The position numbers and the translations under genes were made by a program. DNA of 64,000 nucleotides from Opitutaceae bacterium (GTDB taxonomy: Bacteria; Verrucomicrobiota; Verrucomicrobiia; Opitutales; Opitutaceae), in contig JANQRT010000002.1 of assembly GCA_028284385.1 (NCBI GenBank), positions 1 through 64,000 on the forward strand, read 5' to 3'. Below the pieces are notes generated by a model. It had not been told where the DNA came from. It made no database searches and saw only the letters and a program-made list of their open reading frames with translations. Positions 7,510-16,156 of this stretch are shown here, one piece after another (the stretch's first letter is position 1; each line of letters opens with the position of its first letter).

Positions 7510-8469
7510 ATGAAAAGAATAGTAACAGCCTGCGCCGTCCTCGGCGCGATAACCGTTTCAAACTCAGTCAACACGCAAGCCGCTATGAAGAAAACAGTAT
7601 CCTTTGAAAGCAGTAACCAAATCCTCACTGGCGACCTTTACCTGTCGGAAAGCTACCAGGAAGGAGATAAGCTACCAGGCGTGATTGTATCCGGTTCATG
7701 GACATCCGTGAAAGAGCAAATGCCGGGAGGATACGCTAGGATGTTGGCCGAAAAAGGCTATGTCGCTTTAGCGTTCGACTTTCGTGGCTGGGGAACATCT
7801 GCCGCAGAGGCGCCTACGTCACTCCAATTCGTTGAAAACCCGGGAGAAAAGACCAAAGACATCCTGGCTGCCGCTAAGTTTCTGGCGCAACGCCCTGAGG
7901 TCGACTCTAGCCGCTTGGCTACATTGGGGATTTGCGCATCCGCTGGCTATGCAATCGATGCCGCTTATTTGAGCGGCCATATTATTGCCTCGGCAGTTGT
8001 CGCGCCTTGGTTGCACGACAAGCAGATTGTCGATCAAGTTTATGGAGACAATGTTCCAGCCCTCTTGAAAGCGACACGCGATGCTCAGGAATCGGGGAAG
8101 CCAATTATTCTGGAAGCCGCTAGCGACACAAATGAAAACTCCGTTATGTATCAAGCATCTTATTACACGGATACCAACAGAGGAGCTATTCCGGCCTACG
8201 ATAACAAGTTCAGTACTCTCACCTGGGAACCTTGGCTTGCTTACGATGCGATCAAAACCGCATCTCAAATTAAAAAGCCTGTCTTGCTCGTCCATTCCGA
8301 GGACGCTGCCATACCACAGGGAGCGAAGAAGTTCGCCGCTAAGGGAGGAGAGAATATCAATCTAATCATGTTGGATGGAATCACTCAATTCGATTTCTAC
8401 GATGAGCCTGATTCCATGAAAGCGGCAGTAGAACGAGTCGATTCGCATTTCGAAGTGTCATTGAAATAG
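7510..8469 (+). CDS. secreted alpha/beta hydrolase, dienelactone hydrolase/YcjY-like
   Basis: A 319-residue protein with a signal peptide (about residues 1-24, cleavage after TQA). The alpha/beta hydrolase core shows the oxyanion region IVSGSW, FDFRGWGTS, a nucleophile elbow GICASAGYA and an acid in HSEDAAIP. In relatives the catalytic His sits in a GATHxDxY-type motif; here that place reads GITQFDFYD, with Gln for His. Either activity is lost or altered, or another His serves. It is 11 bases ahead of a SnoaL-like gene, probably one operon. Periplasmic ester or lactone cleavage is a family-level guess only. Confidence 0.85.
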   Translation: MKRIVTACAVLGAITVSNSVNTQAAMKKTVSFESSNQILTGDLYLSESYQEGDKLPGVIVSGSWTSVKEQMPGGYARMLAEKGYVALAFDFRGWGTSAAEAPTSLQFVENPGEKTKDILAAAKFLAQRPEVDSSRLATLGICASAGYAIDAAYLSGHIIASAVVAPWLHDKQIVDQVYGDNVPALLKATRDAQESGKPIILEAASDTNENSVMYQASYYTDTNRGAIPAYDNKFSTLTWEPWLAYDAIKTASQIKKPVLLVHSEDAAIPQGAKKFAAKGGENINLIMLDGITQFDFYDEPDSMKAAVERVDSHFEVSLK

Positions 8470-8480
8470 GCAGAAGCAGA

Positions 8481-9434
8481 ATGAAATATATAATAGGAGT
8501 TACCGCCATGATCGTCCTCGCAGCAAGCCCGCTTCAAGCGAACATCAAAGTCAAAGACGAAGCAGCCATTAAGACCGTTGTCGAGAGTGTCGGCCTTTTG
8601 GCAGATACTGGAAACTTTGAACTGCTGGAAAAGCTCTACGCGCCAGAAGTAGAAATGGACTACACGTCTTTAACGGGAGGCGAAGTCGAACTGAAAAGCC
8701 CTCAAACTATCATGCAAGAATGGGCGAGCGTTCTGCCCGGCTTCGATCTGACTCGCCATGAGCTAAGTAATATCGAAGTGAGCTCCAACGGAACCACGGC
8801 CAGAGCAACAGCAGACGTCACCGCCGACCACTTTGTCGGCGAGCTATTCTGGCAAGTGAAAGGGAGCTATTTGTATCAACTTAAGAAACACGCGGACGCT
8901 TGGCAGATAACGGCCCATACCTTCACGCTGATCGAAGAAACGGGTACTCGTGATGTCTTCGGCCTCGCAGTGGAAAATGCCGCTTCAACCCCCGTAGGCT
9001 ATCTGGTTCGCCAGAAAACGCGGCAGGCCGTTTTGGATTTTCTCACAGCGCTGGAGACAAAAGACATGGACGCTTTTGCCAGCGTCTGGGCGGAGGACGC
9101 CGTCCAGGATATGCCTTACTCTCCCGAGGGATTTCCTAAGAGAGTCAGCGGCAAGAAGAATATATTAGACCACTATGCCGGCTGGCCTGAAAACAGCGGG
9201 TCTGCAGATTTTACGTCGGAACTGGTATTCTATCCTATGGAAAATCCGGAGATGATCTTTACGGAATTCAAAAGTGACGTCGACATAGTACCCACGGGTC
9301 GAAAGTACTTACAAACTTACGGAGGTCTCTTTCACGTCGAAAATGGCAAGATCAAGCTTTTCAGGGAGTATTACGACCCTGAACCGTTTTCTTACGCATT
9401 CGGGCTAAATGAATCGGATGGCAGTGGTCGTTAG
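8481..9434 (+). CDS. secreted protein of two SnoaL/NTF2-like domains
   Basis: A 317-residue protein with a signal peptide (MKYIIGVTAMIVLAASPLQA). Two cone-shaped NTF2-like units are visible. Residues about 26-150 open with DEAAIKTVVESVGLLADTGN, and about 175-305 with RQAVLDFLTALETKDMDAFA; each ends in a strand-rich HTFTLIEE or KIKLFREYYDP segment. The second half resembles SnoaL-like polyketide cyclase and ketosteroid-isomerase-type proteins. It follows the hydrolase by 11 bases and is closed by a terminator, so the two form an operon. The ligand is unknown. Confidence 0.85.
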   Translation: MKYIIGVTAMIVLAASPLQANIKVKDEAAIKTVVESVGLLADTGNFELLEKLYAPEVEMDYTSLTGGEVELKSPQTIMQEWASVLPGFDLTRHELSNIEVSSNGTTARATADVTADHFVGELFWQVKGSYLYQLKKHADAWQITAHTFTLIEETGTRDVFGLAVENAASTPVGYLVRQKTRQAVLDFLTALETKDMDAFASVWAEDAVQDMPYSPEGFPKRVSGKKNILDHYAGWPENSGSADFTSELVFYPMENPEMIFTEFKSDVDIVPTGRKYLQTYGGLFHVENGKIKLFREYYDPEPFSYAFGLNESDGSGR

Positions 9435-9463
9435 ATATTTTTGAAGATTCCCCGTCTTCCTTT

Positions 9464-9502
9464 CAGGCCCAGTTCGGCATTTCCGATTTGGGCCTGCTTT
9501 TT
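9464..9502 (+). terminator. rho-independent terminator after the SnoaL-like gene
   Basis: CAGGCCCA (9464-9471) pairs with TGGGCCTG (9489-9496) and is followed by CTTTTT. The 17-base loop can pair further. Confidence 0.8.
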
Positions 9503-9514
9503 CTGGAGATACGT

Positions 9515-9564
9515 AACTGAAAATTGAATACTGATCTTTTAGAACTAGTTTTCGATTTTCAGTT
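9515..9564. repeat. intergenic imperfect inverted repeat
   Basis: Arms 9515-9528 and 9551-9564 are complementary at 13 of 14 positions (AACTGAAAATTGAA with TTCGATTTTCAGTT). They lie in the 389-base gap between the SnoaL-like gene and the Fe-S regulator. Apart from the terminator at 9464 no gene is supported in that gap. Confidence 0.5.
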
Positions 9565-9823
9565 GATTGATTTTTTGAGAAGCGTTTCTCGTTGTTTGTC
9601 ACGATTGTAGGATTGTTGGCCAGGCGACTCTTGAAAACCGAATGCTTAGTGAGTTATCTGATGTGTTTCCAGCAAGCGCCTTTATCTGCCGCATTAAAGG
9701 GCGGAAGACGTTTTCGACGTCCATCGAAATAAGCTCCTTCGCTGGGGGCGGCATGGGAGTTGGCTGCAGACCGCTCTGAGGGATTTTCATCCAATCCGGA
9801 AGAGGCGGTGAAAAGAGAATCAT

Positions 9824-10492
9824 CTAGCTCGATACCACCAAGCGTTGGCGAACGCGGAACGCGCAGCGGCGACCTCCTTGAAAAATGTGCTCTTCTCTTT
9901 CGACTACTGCATCTTTCCCCAAGGTCGCTTTGAAAACGTCGAGCTCGGCATCGCAAAATTCGTTTCGCGTCTGAACGACGAAACAAATGGGGCAGTGATT
10001 CTCCACAAAAACGTAGGAGCCATCATCGCTCTCCTCAACTTCGGCCATGTAGCCTTCCTGGTTGCGGATTTCGGCTAGCGAATCCAACCGCGACTTTAGG
10101 GAATCGCTTGATCGGATTTTGGATTTGTACTGCGCGATCTGCTCATGAGCGCATCGACAGACGATGTGTTTCAGGCCCTCGGTTCCATGAACGCCCTCGA
10201 TTGAAGCAAGCAGGCGGCATGCGAGTTCGGCATGGGAATCCGGAAAGCGGTGATGGGCTTGCTCAGTCAAGCTCCATAGCTTCGCGGGACGTCCCATGGA
10301 TCGCTTTTCTTCAATGTTACGAGCGAGATTCTGGGCGCGCAGACGGTACAGATGCTGTCGAACGGCCGCGTCGCTGATCTGCAGCTGGGAGGCAAGCGTG
10401 CTGGCGTCGCTAGGCCCATTGGTTTTCAGAAGTCGAAGAATGCTGTCGATCGTGCGGGCGCTCGTCGCGGCCAGCTTGGATTTGCTCCCCAT
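9824..10492 (-). CDS. SufR-like Fe-S cluster HTH transcriptional regulator
   Basis: A 222-residue regulator. The N-terminal winged HTH (about 10-80) reads LKTNGPSDASTLASQLQISDAAVRQHLYRL and then a wing RSMGRPAKLWSLT. The C-terminal part carries a cysteine set typical of SufR-like proteins: ENHCPICFVVQTRNEFC (Cys-x2-Cys-x9-Cys) and a later Cys in GGRRCAFRVR, plus Cys residues in HIVCRCAHEQ. Such proteins hold a labile 4Fe-4S cluster and sense Fe-S or redox status. It is divergent from a 4Fe-4S ferredoxin and a siroheme reductase across a 113-base promoter with a perfect inverted repeat, so it probably controls them. Confidence 0.85.
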   Translation of the reverse strand: MGSKSKLAATSARTIDSILRLLKTNGPSDASTLASQLQISDAAVRQHLYRLRAQNLARNIEEKRSMGRPAKLWSLTEQAHHRFPDSHAELACRLLASIEGVHGTEGLKHIVCRCAHEQIAQYKSKIRSSDSLKSRLDSLAEIRNQEGYMAEVEESDDGSYVFVENHCPICFVVQTRNEFCDAELDVFKATLGKDAVVEREEHIFQGGRRCAFRVRQRLVVSS

Positions 10493-10550
10493 ACGATCTT
10501 AAAAAGAAAAAAAGCCTTGCGTTGCGAGTTTTTTCGGGAGTTTTATAAGA

Positions 10551-10570
10551 AAATACTTTCATAAGTATTT
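10551..10570. promoter_or_regulatory. candidate operator between the Fe-S regulator and ferredoxin
   Basis: A perfect 8-base inverted repeat, AAATACTT-TCAT-AAGTATTT, lies 36 bases ahead of the ferredoxin ATG and 59 bases ahead of the regulator start. It is the only strong palindrome in this divergent promoter. Binding by the SufR-like protein is inferred. Confidence 0.65.
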
Positions 10571-10605
10571 AATTATGAAACAAACCAGGAAGACCAAAAG
10601 AGAAG

Positions 10606-10845
10606 ATGGCTGAATTGGAAGACAAATATGAGGACAACATTGCTGGGCGGTTTTACGTGGACGAGCAATGCATAGACTGCGACCTATGCCGCGAGACTGC
10701 CCCGGCGAACTTCTCCAGGAATGACGACGGCGGCTACAGCTTCGTTTACAAGCAGCCGGAGAACTCCGAAGAGGAAGAGCTCTGCCGAGAGGCGCTGGAA
10801 AGCTGCCCAGTTGAGGCTATCGGCGACGATGGCGAGAGAGATTGA
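10606..10845 (+). CDS. 4Fe-4S ferredoxin
   Basis: A 79-residue acidic single-cluster ferredoxin. The ligands are visible as CIDCDLC (Cys-x2-Cys-x2-Cys, from about residue 23) and a distal Cys followed by Pro in ESCPVEAI. The segment between them carries an extra Cys in EEELCREALE. This is the mono-cluster type with one remaining pseudo-cluster half. It lies 119 bases ahead of the siroheme reductase, the probable electron acceptor. A 27-codon ORF overlaps its end (10829-10912) and looks fortuitous. Confidence 0.93.
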   Translation: MAELEDKYEDNIAGRFYVDEQCIDCDLCRETAPANFSRNDDGGYSFVYKQPENSEEEELCREALESCPVEAIGDDGERD

Positions 10846-10964
10846 GCTTGGTCAGTTGCTCAAGGATTTTGAGGCCAGGGAGTGGACGCTGACCCGCTGC
10901 CGATCCGCGTGATGGGCGTTCTGCAAATCCGACGGCCGGTTTTGAAAACTACGAAGCAAGAGAA

Positions 10965-12746
10965 ATGGACGAGATAAAGCCGAATTTCAAAACTCCTGAA
11001 GAGGACTATTCCCGAGAGGAAATCAACAAGCTGGGTTCGGAGGGATATGTCGGAAACCTGAAAGGCGATTTCGCGGACCTGTCTTCGGAAGATCTGGTCT
11101 GGGAGGCCGAACAGGTCGCGAAATCGCATGGGATCTATCTGGAGTTCAACAGGGACAAAGGCGGTAAGGAAAAGGATTGGATGTACATGCTTCGCTTCGC
11201 GGTTCCGGGCGGAGGGCCTCTTGATCGAGACCAGTGGCGCATAATAGATGAAGCCTCGGAGCGCCATACCGCCGATCCGGAGGGATTGCCTTCCATTCGT
11301 CTGACGACGCGACAGGCGATCCAGTTTCATTGGGTGAGAAAGAAGACGCTGCCCAGCTTGATACGGGAACTCGCCGGCGCTCGAATCTACGCCCTCAACG
11401 GATGTGGTGACAATGTGCGAAACATCACTGCCTGTCCGTTCTCGCGTTTTTCCGGGGTTTTCGACGCGACGGCGAAAGCTCTGGAGTTCGGCAGATATTT
11501 CCGCCTTCCGCTGGAGCCTCACTTCCGGATCTTCGGGATCGACCCCTCTGTTGAACGCACACCTTCGAGCGGGTTTCAATACGGCTCGAACTTGTTGAAC
11601 CGAAAATTCAAAATAGCGTTCTCAGCGGTTTGGCGCGATGCGGAGAGCGGCACTTATGTGGGGGACAACTGCGTCGAATGCCGCACCAACGATATTGGCG
11701 TCGTCCCCATCGTCGAGCAAGGGAAGGTTGAACGCTACCAGATCTACGTGGGCGGAGGGCAAGGGCAGCGAAACGGCAAGCCTACGCTGAGCGCCTTGGG
11801 CGAAGCGTTCGGAGTCCTGAGCGAGGAGAATATGGTCAAGGGCTTGGATGCTATCGTGTCCTTTCATCAAGATTGGGGCGACAGGCAAAACCGTCATTGG
11901 GCCCGACTCAAATACGTGGTTCGCTCGATGGGCATTGATCGTATCCGCGAAATCATACAAGCACGCGCGGGGGACATTTTCGACGCGCCCCGCGACGCAT
12001 TCGATCCGGGGACCCGCGAACTCCACCACGGATGGGCAAAGCAGCCATCCAATGGACTTTGGACCTACGGTATGTACATCGAGAACGGAAGAATACGAGA
12101 CATCCCGGACTGCAGGCTTAAGAAGCTGATCCGCCATTTGATGGAAAGCTACCCCATCGAGGCGACGATCACCGCGAACCAGGACCTGCTCTTTTCGAAT
12201 CTCTCCGACGAAATGCGAGAGCCTTTCAGTGAGGATCTGCGTCGCTTTGGATACGGACAGCGAAATGGCGAAGCCTATAGCCCTTTGCGACGAAGCTCGG
12301 TGGCATGCGTTGGACTGCCTACATGCCGACTGTCCTACAGCGACTCGGAGAGATTCTTGCCAGAACTGGTCGACGAGCTGGAGCGGAGAGGATGGGGGCA
12401 CATGAGAGAGTCGATCGGCCTGAGCGGTTGCGAGCGCCAGTGCTCTCGGCCTGGAACCAAGACTATCGGATGGGTCGGCAGCGGGAAGGGGCGTTATATG
12501 CTCAAGCTAATGGGGGTCGAAGACGCGCGGCAACAAGGGCATGAAATCATTGATTCAGCTGATAAAATCCAGCTTCGTTTCGTGCCCAAAGACCGAGTCG
12601 CCGACGTGACGGAGGCCTTGTTTGAAATCTACCGGGATCATGGGACCGAAGACGAAACAATGGGCTATTTCCATCGGCGTGTTGGAATGGGTCAAATCCT
12701 GGAACGACTCAGTCTCCATCCGAAAGCTGCAGATCTGATCAAGTGA
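10965..12746 (+). CDS. ferredoxin-dependent nitrite/sulfite reductase (siroheme, 4Fe-4S), NirA family
   Basis: A 593-residue six-electron reductase. Two duplicated ferrodoxin-like/siroheme halves are seen (about 70-330 and 350-590). Siroheme-binding elements include TTRQAIQFH (114-122) and NVRNITACP (150-158). The coupled siroheme and 4Fe-4S cluster is ligated by Cys448, Cys454 (CVGLPTC), Cys489 and Cys493 (CERQC). It would reduce nitrite to ammonium or sulfite to sulfide in the cytoplasm. The ferredoxin just upstream is the likely donor. No nitrate transporter or siroheme synthase is nearby, so nitrite versus sulfite cannot be decided here. Confidence 0.92.
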   Translation: MDEIKPNFKTPEEDYSREEINKLGSEGYVGNLKGDFADLSSEDLVWEAEQVAKSHGIYLEFNRDKGGKEKDWMYMLRFAVPGGGPLDRDQWRIIDEASERHTADPEGLPSIRLTTRQAIQFHWVRKKTLPSLIRELAGARIYALNGCGDNVRNITACPFSRFSGVFDATAKALEFGRYFRLPLEPHFRIFGIDPSVERTPSSGFQYGSNLLNRKFKIAFSAVWRDAESGTYVGDNCVECRTNDIGVVPIVEQGKVERYQIYVGGGQGQRNGKPTLSALGEAFGVLSEENMVKGLDAIVSFHQDWGDRQNRHWARLKYVVRSMGIDRIREIIQARAGDIFDAPRDAFDPGTRELHHGWAKQPSNGLWTYGMYIENGRIRDIPDCRLKKLIRHLMESYPIEATITANQDLLFSNLSDEMREPFSEDLRRFGYGQRNGEAYSPLRRSSVACVGLPTCRLSYSDSERFLPELVDELERRGWGHMRESIGLSGCERQCSRPGTKTIGWVGSGKGRYMLKLMGVEDARQQGHEIIDSADKIQLRFVPKDRVADVTEALFEIYRDHGTEDETMGYFHRRVGMGQILERLSLHPKAADLIK

Positions 12747-12881
12747 CAACCAGTCCTGCGTCGCTCCGCAGACTCGGGACAGTTGCAGGCTACAGGTATT
12801 TAGAAGCAATAAATCTATATATATAACCATTCAGTTAGCGCAACCCGTGGCCAAGACGTTATTTGAAAGCAGGAAATAAAA

Positions 12882-13670
12882 ATGAATAGAATAGAACGTA
12901 TAGAGAGCGAAATCAGTGATTTAAGAACGCATCTGGAAAATCACCCATTATATCGGAATCTGAAAAATGTAGATGACATAAAAGTCTTTATGGAAAATCA
13001 TGTATTCGCCGTTTGGGATTTCATGTCTCTCTTGAAGGCTCTCCAGTTAAAGTTGACAAACGTGGAAATTCCTTGGACGCCGAGAGAAAATCCGACGCTT
13101 TCAAGGTTTATAAATGAAATTGTTTGTGAAGAAGAAAGCGATATTAACGAACTAGGCGAACCTAAGAGCCATTTTGAAATGTATCTGGAAGCCATGTCGC
13201 AGGTGAATGCGGATACAGTTGAGATCGATAAATTAATAGATCTAATCAAATCGGGACGATCGATTAATCATGCGTTAAACGAAATCGATATCGACGAGAG
13301 AATTGCCGATTTCGTGAAATTTTCGTTTTCAGTTATAGAATCGGACCAGGCGCACTTGATTGCATCCGCCTTTACGTTTGGGAGAGAAGACGTTATTCCA
13401 GATATGTTTTTAGAAATTCTGAACAACGCTGATTCTGAAAACAAAGTTTATAATAAAATAACCTATTATCTTAAAAGGCACATCGAACTTGACGGGGCCG
13501 AACACGGACCCCTTTCGCTTAAAATGATTTCGGAGTTATGCGGAACGGATGAGGTGAAATGGAATGAAACCTTAGCTGTCGCGAAACAATCTCTAGAGAA
13601 AAGAATTATTCTCTGGGATGCAATCGACAACTTGATTCTAAAAGAAAGCCCAGCATACAGCAAAGGCTAA
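12882..13670 (+). CDS. DUF3050 protein, heme-oxygenase-like helical fold
   Basis: A 262-residue all-alpha protein matching DUF3050. It opens with [10 protein letters not shown], then [36 protein letters not shown] and [10 protein letters not shown]; these His and Glu residues are the probable metal site of the heme-oxygenase-like diiron superfamily. Function is not known; relatives with this fold include helical oxygenases. The gene is clearly more AT-rich than its neighbours, with many ATA, AAT and AAA codons, which suggests later acquisition. It stands alone, 135 bases after the siroheme reductase. Confidence 0.85.
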   Translation: MNRIERIESEISDLRTHLENHPLYRNLKNVDDIKVFMENHVFAVWDFMSLLKALQLKLTNVEIPWTPRENPTLSRFINEIVCEEESDINELGEPKSHFEMYLEAMSQVNADTVEIDKLIDLIKSGRSINHALNEIDIDERIADFVKFSFSVIESDQAHLIASAFTFGREDVIPDMFLEILNNADSENKVYNKITYYLKRHIELDGAEHGPLSLKMISELCGTDEVKWNETLAVAKQSLEKRIILWDAIDNLILKESPAYSKG

Positions 13671-13849
13671 AACGGCAGTAGCTCCCCATCCGGTTGCAGC
13701 CACGTTTTGCAAGACGCAGATGTTAAGGTAAGAAAGGAGGCATTCTATTCTCGATTGGCTCGCTTTTTTTGGGAAAGAGTTTTTTTCCTGCAATAGACGT
13801 CATTTCGCCCACATTAGCAGCCACTTATTGGAAGGAGGATGTTGTCCGC
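13671..13849. other. intergenic stretch without supported gene
   Basis: Part of the 331-base gap ahead of the isomerase at 14002. I see no coding signal. An AAGGAGG-like sequence near 13732-13739 has no ORF after it. The gap also holds the palindrome at 13850. Confidence 0.5.
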
Positions 13850-13860
13850 TTTATAGTAAA
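13850..13860. promoter_or_regulatory. TTTAYnGTAAA-type palindrome, site 1
   Basis: TTTATAGTAAA, identical to the core at 25387-25397 and one or two bases from those at 23645, 29553 and 36512. It lies 142 bases upstream of the isomerase. It is probably a binding site of the LacI regulator encoded at 31839-32885. Confidence 0.5.
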
Positions 13861-14001
13861 CCAGGATTCTGGGTGGACTGTACGCTCTATAGCTTCGCAA
13901 ATAGGAGACGGATTTTTATGATGACTTCAGATGCACCTATACTATGGAGCGCTTGCGAGTTTTTCTCGTATGATCGGTGATAGCGTTGCTGTTTTAGGAA
14001 A

Positions 14002-14796
14002 ATGAAAAGCCTCTTTAAGCTTGGTCTGGTTTCTATTAGTTTTCGTGCGTTGTCGGCGGAAGAGCTGATTGGCCTGGTCGTGAACGCCGGTTTGCAAGGT
14101 ATCGAGTGGGGTGGGGATGTGCATGTGCCGCATGGGGATCTCGCAGTTGCTGGACGGGTTCGGCGCTTGTGTGAAGAGGCCGGTTTGGAGATCTCCGCCT
14201 ACGGGTCGTATTATAGATTTGGAGACTGCTTGCCTGAAAGCGAGGGGCAAGATCCTGAATTCGAATCAGTTCTTGATTCCGCCGAAGCTTTGGGAGCCAC
14301 AGTGATTCGGGTTTGGGCGGGCGAGACGGGTTCAAAGGAGTCTAGCGAAGATTGGATGGATCGAGTGGCGGAGCGTACTCGTGAGACTGCCGAGCTCTCG
14401 TCCCAAAGAGGAATTTCCATTGGTTTCGAATTTCACGATCATTCCTTAACGGATACGATCGAATCGACCGCGCATTTGCTAAAGAAGATCGATCATCCCA
14501 GTGTGACTACATTTTGGCAGACGCCATTGGGTGTATCTCATACCGAACGCTTGGATGGCTTGAAGAAAATTATTGGGAATGTATCCAATATTCACTGCAA
14601 TTATTTCGGTGACAGTTTATGGCCGGGCATGCGTTTGCTAGAAGAAGGCGCTGTCGATTGGCAGGACTATCTTGATGTTCTGGAGAAGACCGGACAATCG
14701 CGCTGGATTTCGATCGAGCACGTCAAGAATCACGATGTCTCCAACTTCCCACGTGACGCCGCTACGCTAAAAGCCTGGGTCGAGGAGAGGCGTTAA
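14002..14796 (+). CDS. sugar phosphate isomerase/epimerase (xylose isomerase-like TIM barrel)
   Basis: A 264-residue cytoplasmic TIM-barrel protein. Visible are the opening strand LGLVSISFRALSAEELIGLV, GIEWGGDVHVPHGD, the central GFEFHDHSL metal region, WQTPLG, NIHCNYFG and the final ISIEHVKNHD. Acidic residues and His in these strands form the usual divalent metal site. It probably isomerises or epimerises a keto sugar or its phosphate. A relic of a second copy lies at 6281-6420. It stands at the left end of the carbohydrate island, behind a TTTATAGTAAA site. Confidence 0.88.
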   Translation: MKSLFKLGLVSISFRALSAEELIGLVVNAGLQGIEWGGDVHVPHGDLAVAGRVRRLCEEAGLEISAYGSYYRFGDCLPESEGQDPEFESVLDSAEALGATVIRVWAGETGSKESSEDWMDRVAERTRETAELSSQRGISIGFEFHDHSLTDTIESTAHLLKKIDHPSVTTFWQTPLGVSHTERLDGLKKIIGNVSNIHCNYFGDSLWPGMRLLEEGAVDWQDYLDVLEKTGQSRWISIEHVKNHDVSNFPRDAATLKAWVEERR

Positions 14797-14993
14797 GACG
14801 ATCCAAGTTTCTTTCCGATGAAGTCGTTTTCTTTCATTTGATAAAGGCATTCTCTGCTAGGGATCTTAAGTGAAATGTCGCGCGGGTTTATGAAAACGGC
14901 GAGATTCGGTTCCGTTTCTGCGTGATGCCAGCTCCAACCTGCGAATACTTGAGGGAAGTATCTGCAGGTGAACTGTCTAGCGATGGAGCCGTC
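14793..14993 (-). pseudogene. possible C-terminal gene remnant without a start codon
   Basis: Read on the minus strand from about 14993 to the stop at 14795-14793, an open frame of about 66 codons has protein-like composition (for example PQVFAGWSWHHAETEPN and AVFINPRDISLKIP). It ends by overlapping the stop of the isomerase. No start codon precedes it and an in-frame stop lies just upstream. It may be the tail of a lost gene; I do not recognise the family. Confidence 0.35.
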
Positions 14994-15086
14994 TAGCTAC
15001 ACGTATCAAATTTTTTTCCGAAGATTTTGATTTCTTGTTTGACAGCTTGGGATTAAATACGAAAAAGAATTCGTGTAAAAAAATAC

Positions 15087-15102
15087 ATGAAATCAATTTC
15101 AT
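15087..15102. promoter_or_regulatory. perfect palindrome upstream of the bicarbonate transporter
   Basis: ATGAAAT-CA-ATTTCAT lies 57 bases ahead of the SbtA-like start in a 362-base gap that otherwise shows only an AT-rich promoter-like region. It is a candidate operator of unknown regulator. Confidence 0.45.
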
Positions 15103-15158
15103 TATTTGGTGTCTTGTCCAGGCTCCGCCACATTTCTCTCTAGACGTACAAATTCTCT

Positions 15159-16124
15159 ATGGAATCACTAGCGCTTTTATCAAGCAATCTGTTGTCTCCT
15201 CCGGTTGTCGCTTTTATTGCGGGACTGGCTGCAATATGGTCTCGCAGCGACCTTAAATTCCCTGAGCAGGTTTATCAGGCTCTCACGATTTACCTGCTGC
15301 TGGCCATCGGCTTTAAGGGAGGGTCTGCCTTAGTATTAGTCGATCCTAGGGTGTTGGTAGTTCCCTTGATCGGAACGATCGTTTTGGGATCGATTCTCCC
15401 GTTGGGAACTTTCTTGGCGAGTCGGCTGGGATTGAAATTAGGAGTCGCTGATTCAGCTGCTTTGGCGGCCCATTATGGTTCTGTTTCCGCAGTCACCTTC
15501 ATGGCGTGTTTGGTATTCCTTGATCGCCAAGGAATGTCTTACGAGAGCTTCATGCCAGCGATCATGGCGACGATGGAGATTCCTGCGATTCTGGTAGCGT
15601 TGCTTCTGGCTAAGCGTTTCGACAAGAGATCTACCACGAACCTAGGAGAGTCCTTGCGCGAGGTGCTTTCGGGAAAGAGTTTTGTTCTTCTAATTTGTGG
15701 TCTGCTTAGCGGAGCGGTGGCTGGAAGCGAGGGGCGTGAAATGCTCAAGCCATTTTTGATCACCCCTTTCTATGGAGTTCTCATGCTCTTCTTACTGGAA
15801 ATGGGGCTTGTTGCGGGCGAAAAGCTTAAAGCAGCGCGGCAGGTTGGTTGGAAACTGGCGGCCTTTGCCGTTATCGCTCCCATTATCCAGGGGATCTTGG
15901 GCTTGTTGTTGGGTTGGGGGGTCGGCTTATCGCAGGGCGGATCGGTTGTGTTTGCCGTACTGGCTGCAAGCGCGTCCTACATCGCAGCGCCCGCTGCCGT
16001 GAGGGTTTCGCTGCCCGAGGCCAATCCAGGAATATACGTGACTTCTTCCTTGGGGATCACCTTCCCCTTTAACCTGGTGTTGGGAATTCCGCTCCTTTAC
16101 GGTGCCAGCCATCTCATTTTCTAA
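15159..16124 (+). CDS. sodium-dependent bicarbonate transporter, SbtA family
   Basis: A 321-residue integral membrane protein with about ten hydrophobic segments in two inverted halves. Family marks are LLLAIGFKGGSAL (about 45-57), ALAAHYGSVSAVTFMACLVF (about 104-123), a central basic loop with KRFDKRSTTN, and the second-half SYIAAPAAVRVSLPEANPGIY. It would import bicarbonate with sodium across the inner membrane. No partner PII-like SbtB or carboxysome gene is nearby, so in this heterotroph it may feed anaplerotic carboxylation or pH balance. It has its own terminator. Confidence 0.88.
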   Translation: MESLALLSSNLLSPPVVAFIAGLAAIWSRSDLKFPEQVYQALTIYLLLAIGFKGGSALVLVDPRVLVVPLIGTIVLGSILPLGTFLASRLGLKLGVADSAALAAHYGSVSAVTFMACLVFLDRQGMSYESFMPAIMATMEIPAILVALLLAKRFDKRSTTNLGESLREVLSGKSFVLLICGLLSGAVAGSEGREMLKPFLITPFYGVLMLFLLEMGLVAGEKLKAARQVGWKLAAFAVIAPIIQGILGLLLGWGVGLSQGGSVVFAVLAASASYIAAPAAVRVSLPEANPGIYVTSSLGITFPFNLVLGIPLLYGASHLIF

Positions 16125-16156
16125 ATCTGTTGACGGGCAGAATGGAAGAAGTTTTG

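Noticed and set aside
10829..10912. 27-codon ORF overlapping the end of the ferredoxin gene
   Set aside because: It has a weak start context and no family match; it is probably chance.
10860..11579. 239-codon minus-strand ORF inside the siroheme reductase gene
   Set aside because: It is a shadow of the real gene; its sequence is rich in Arg and has no family features.
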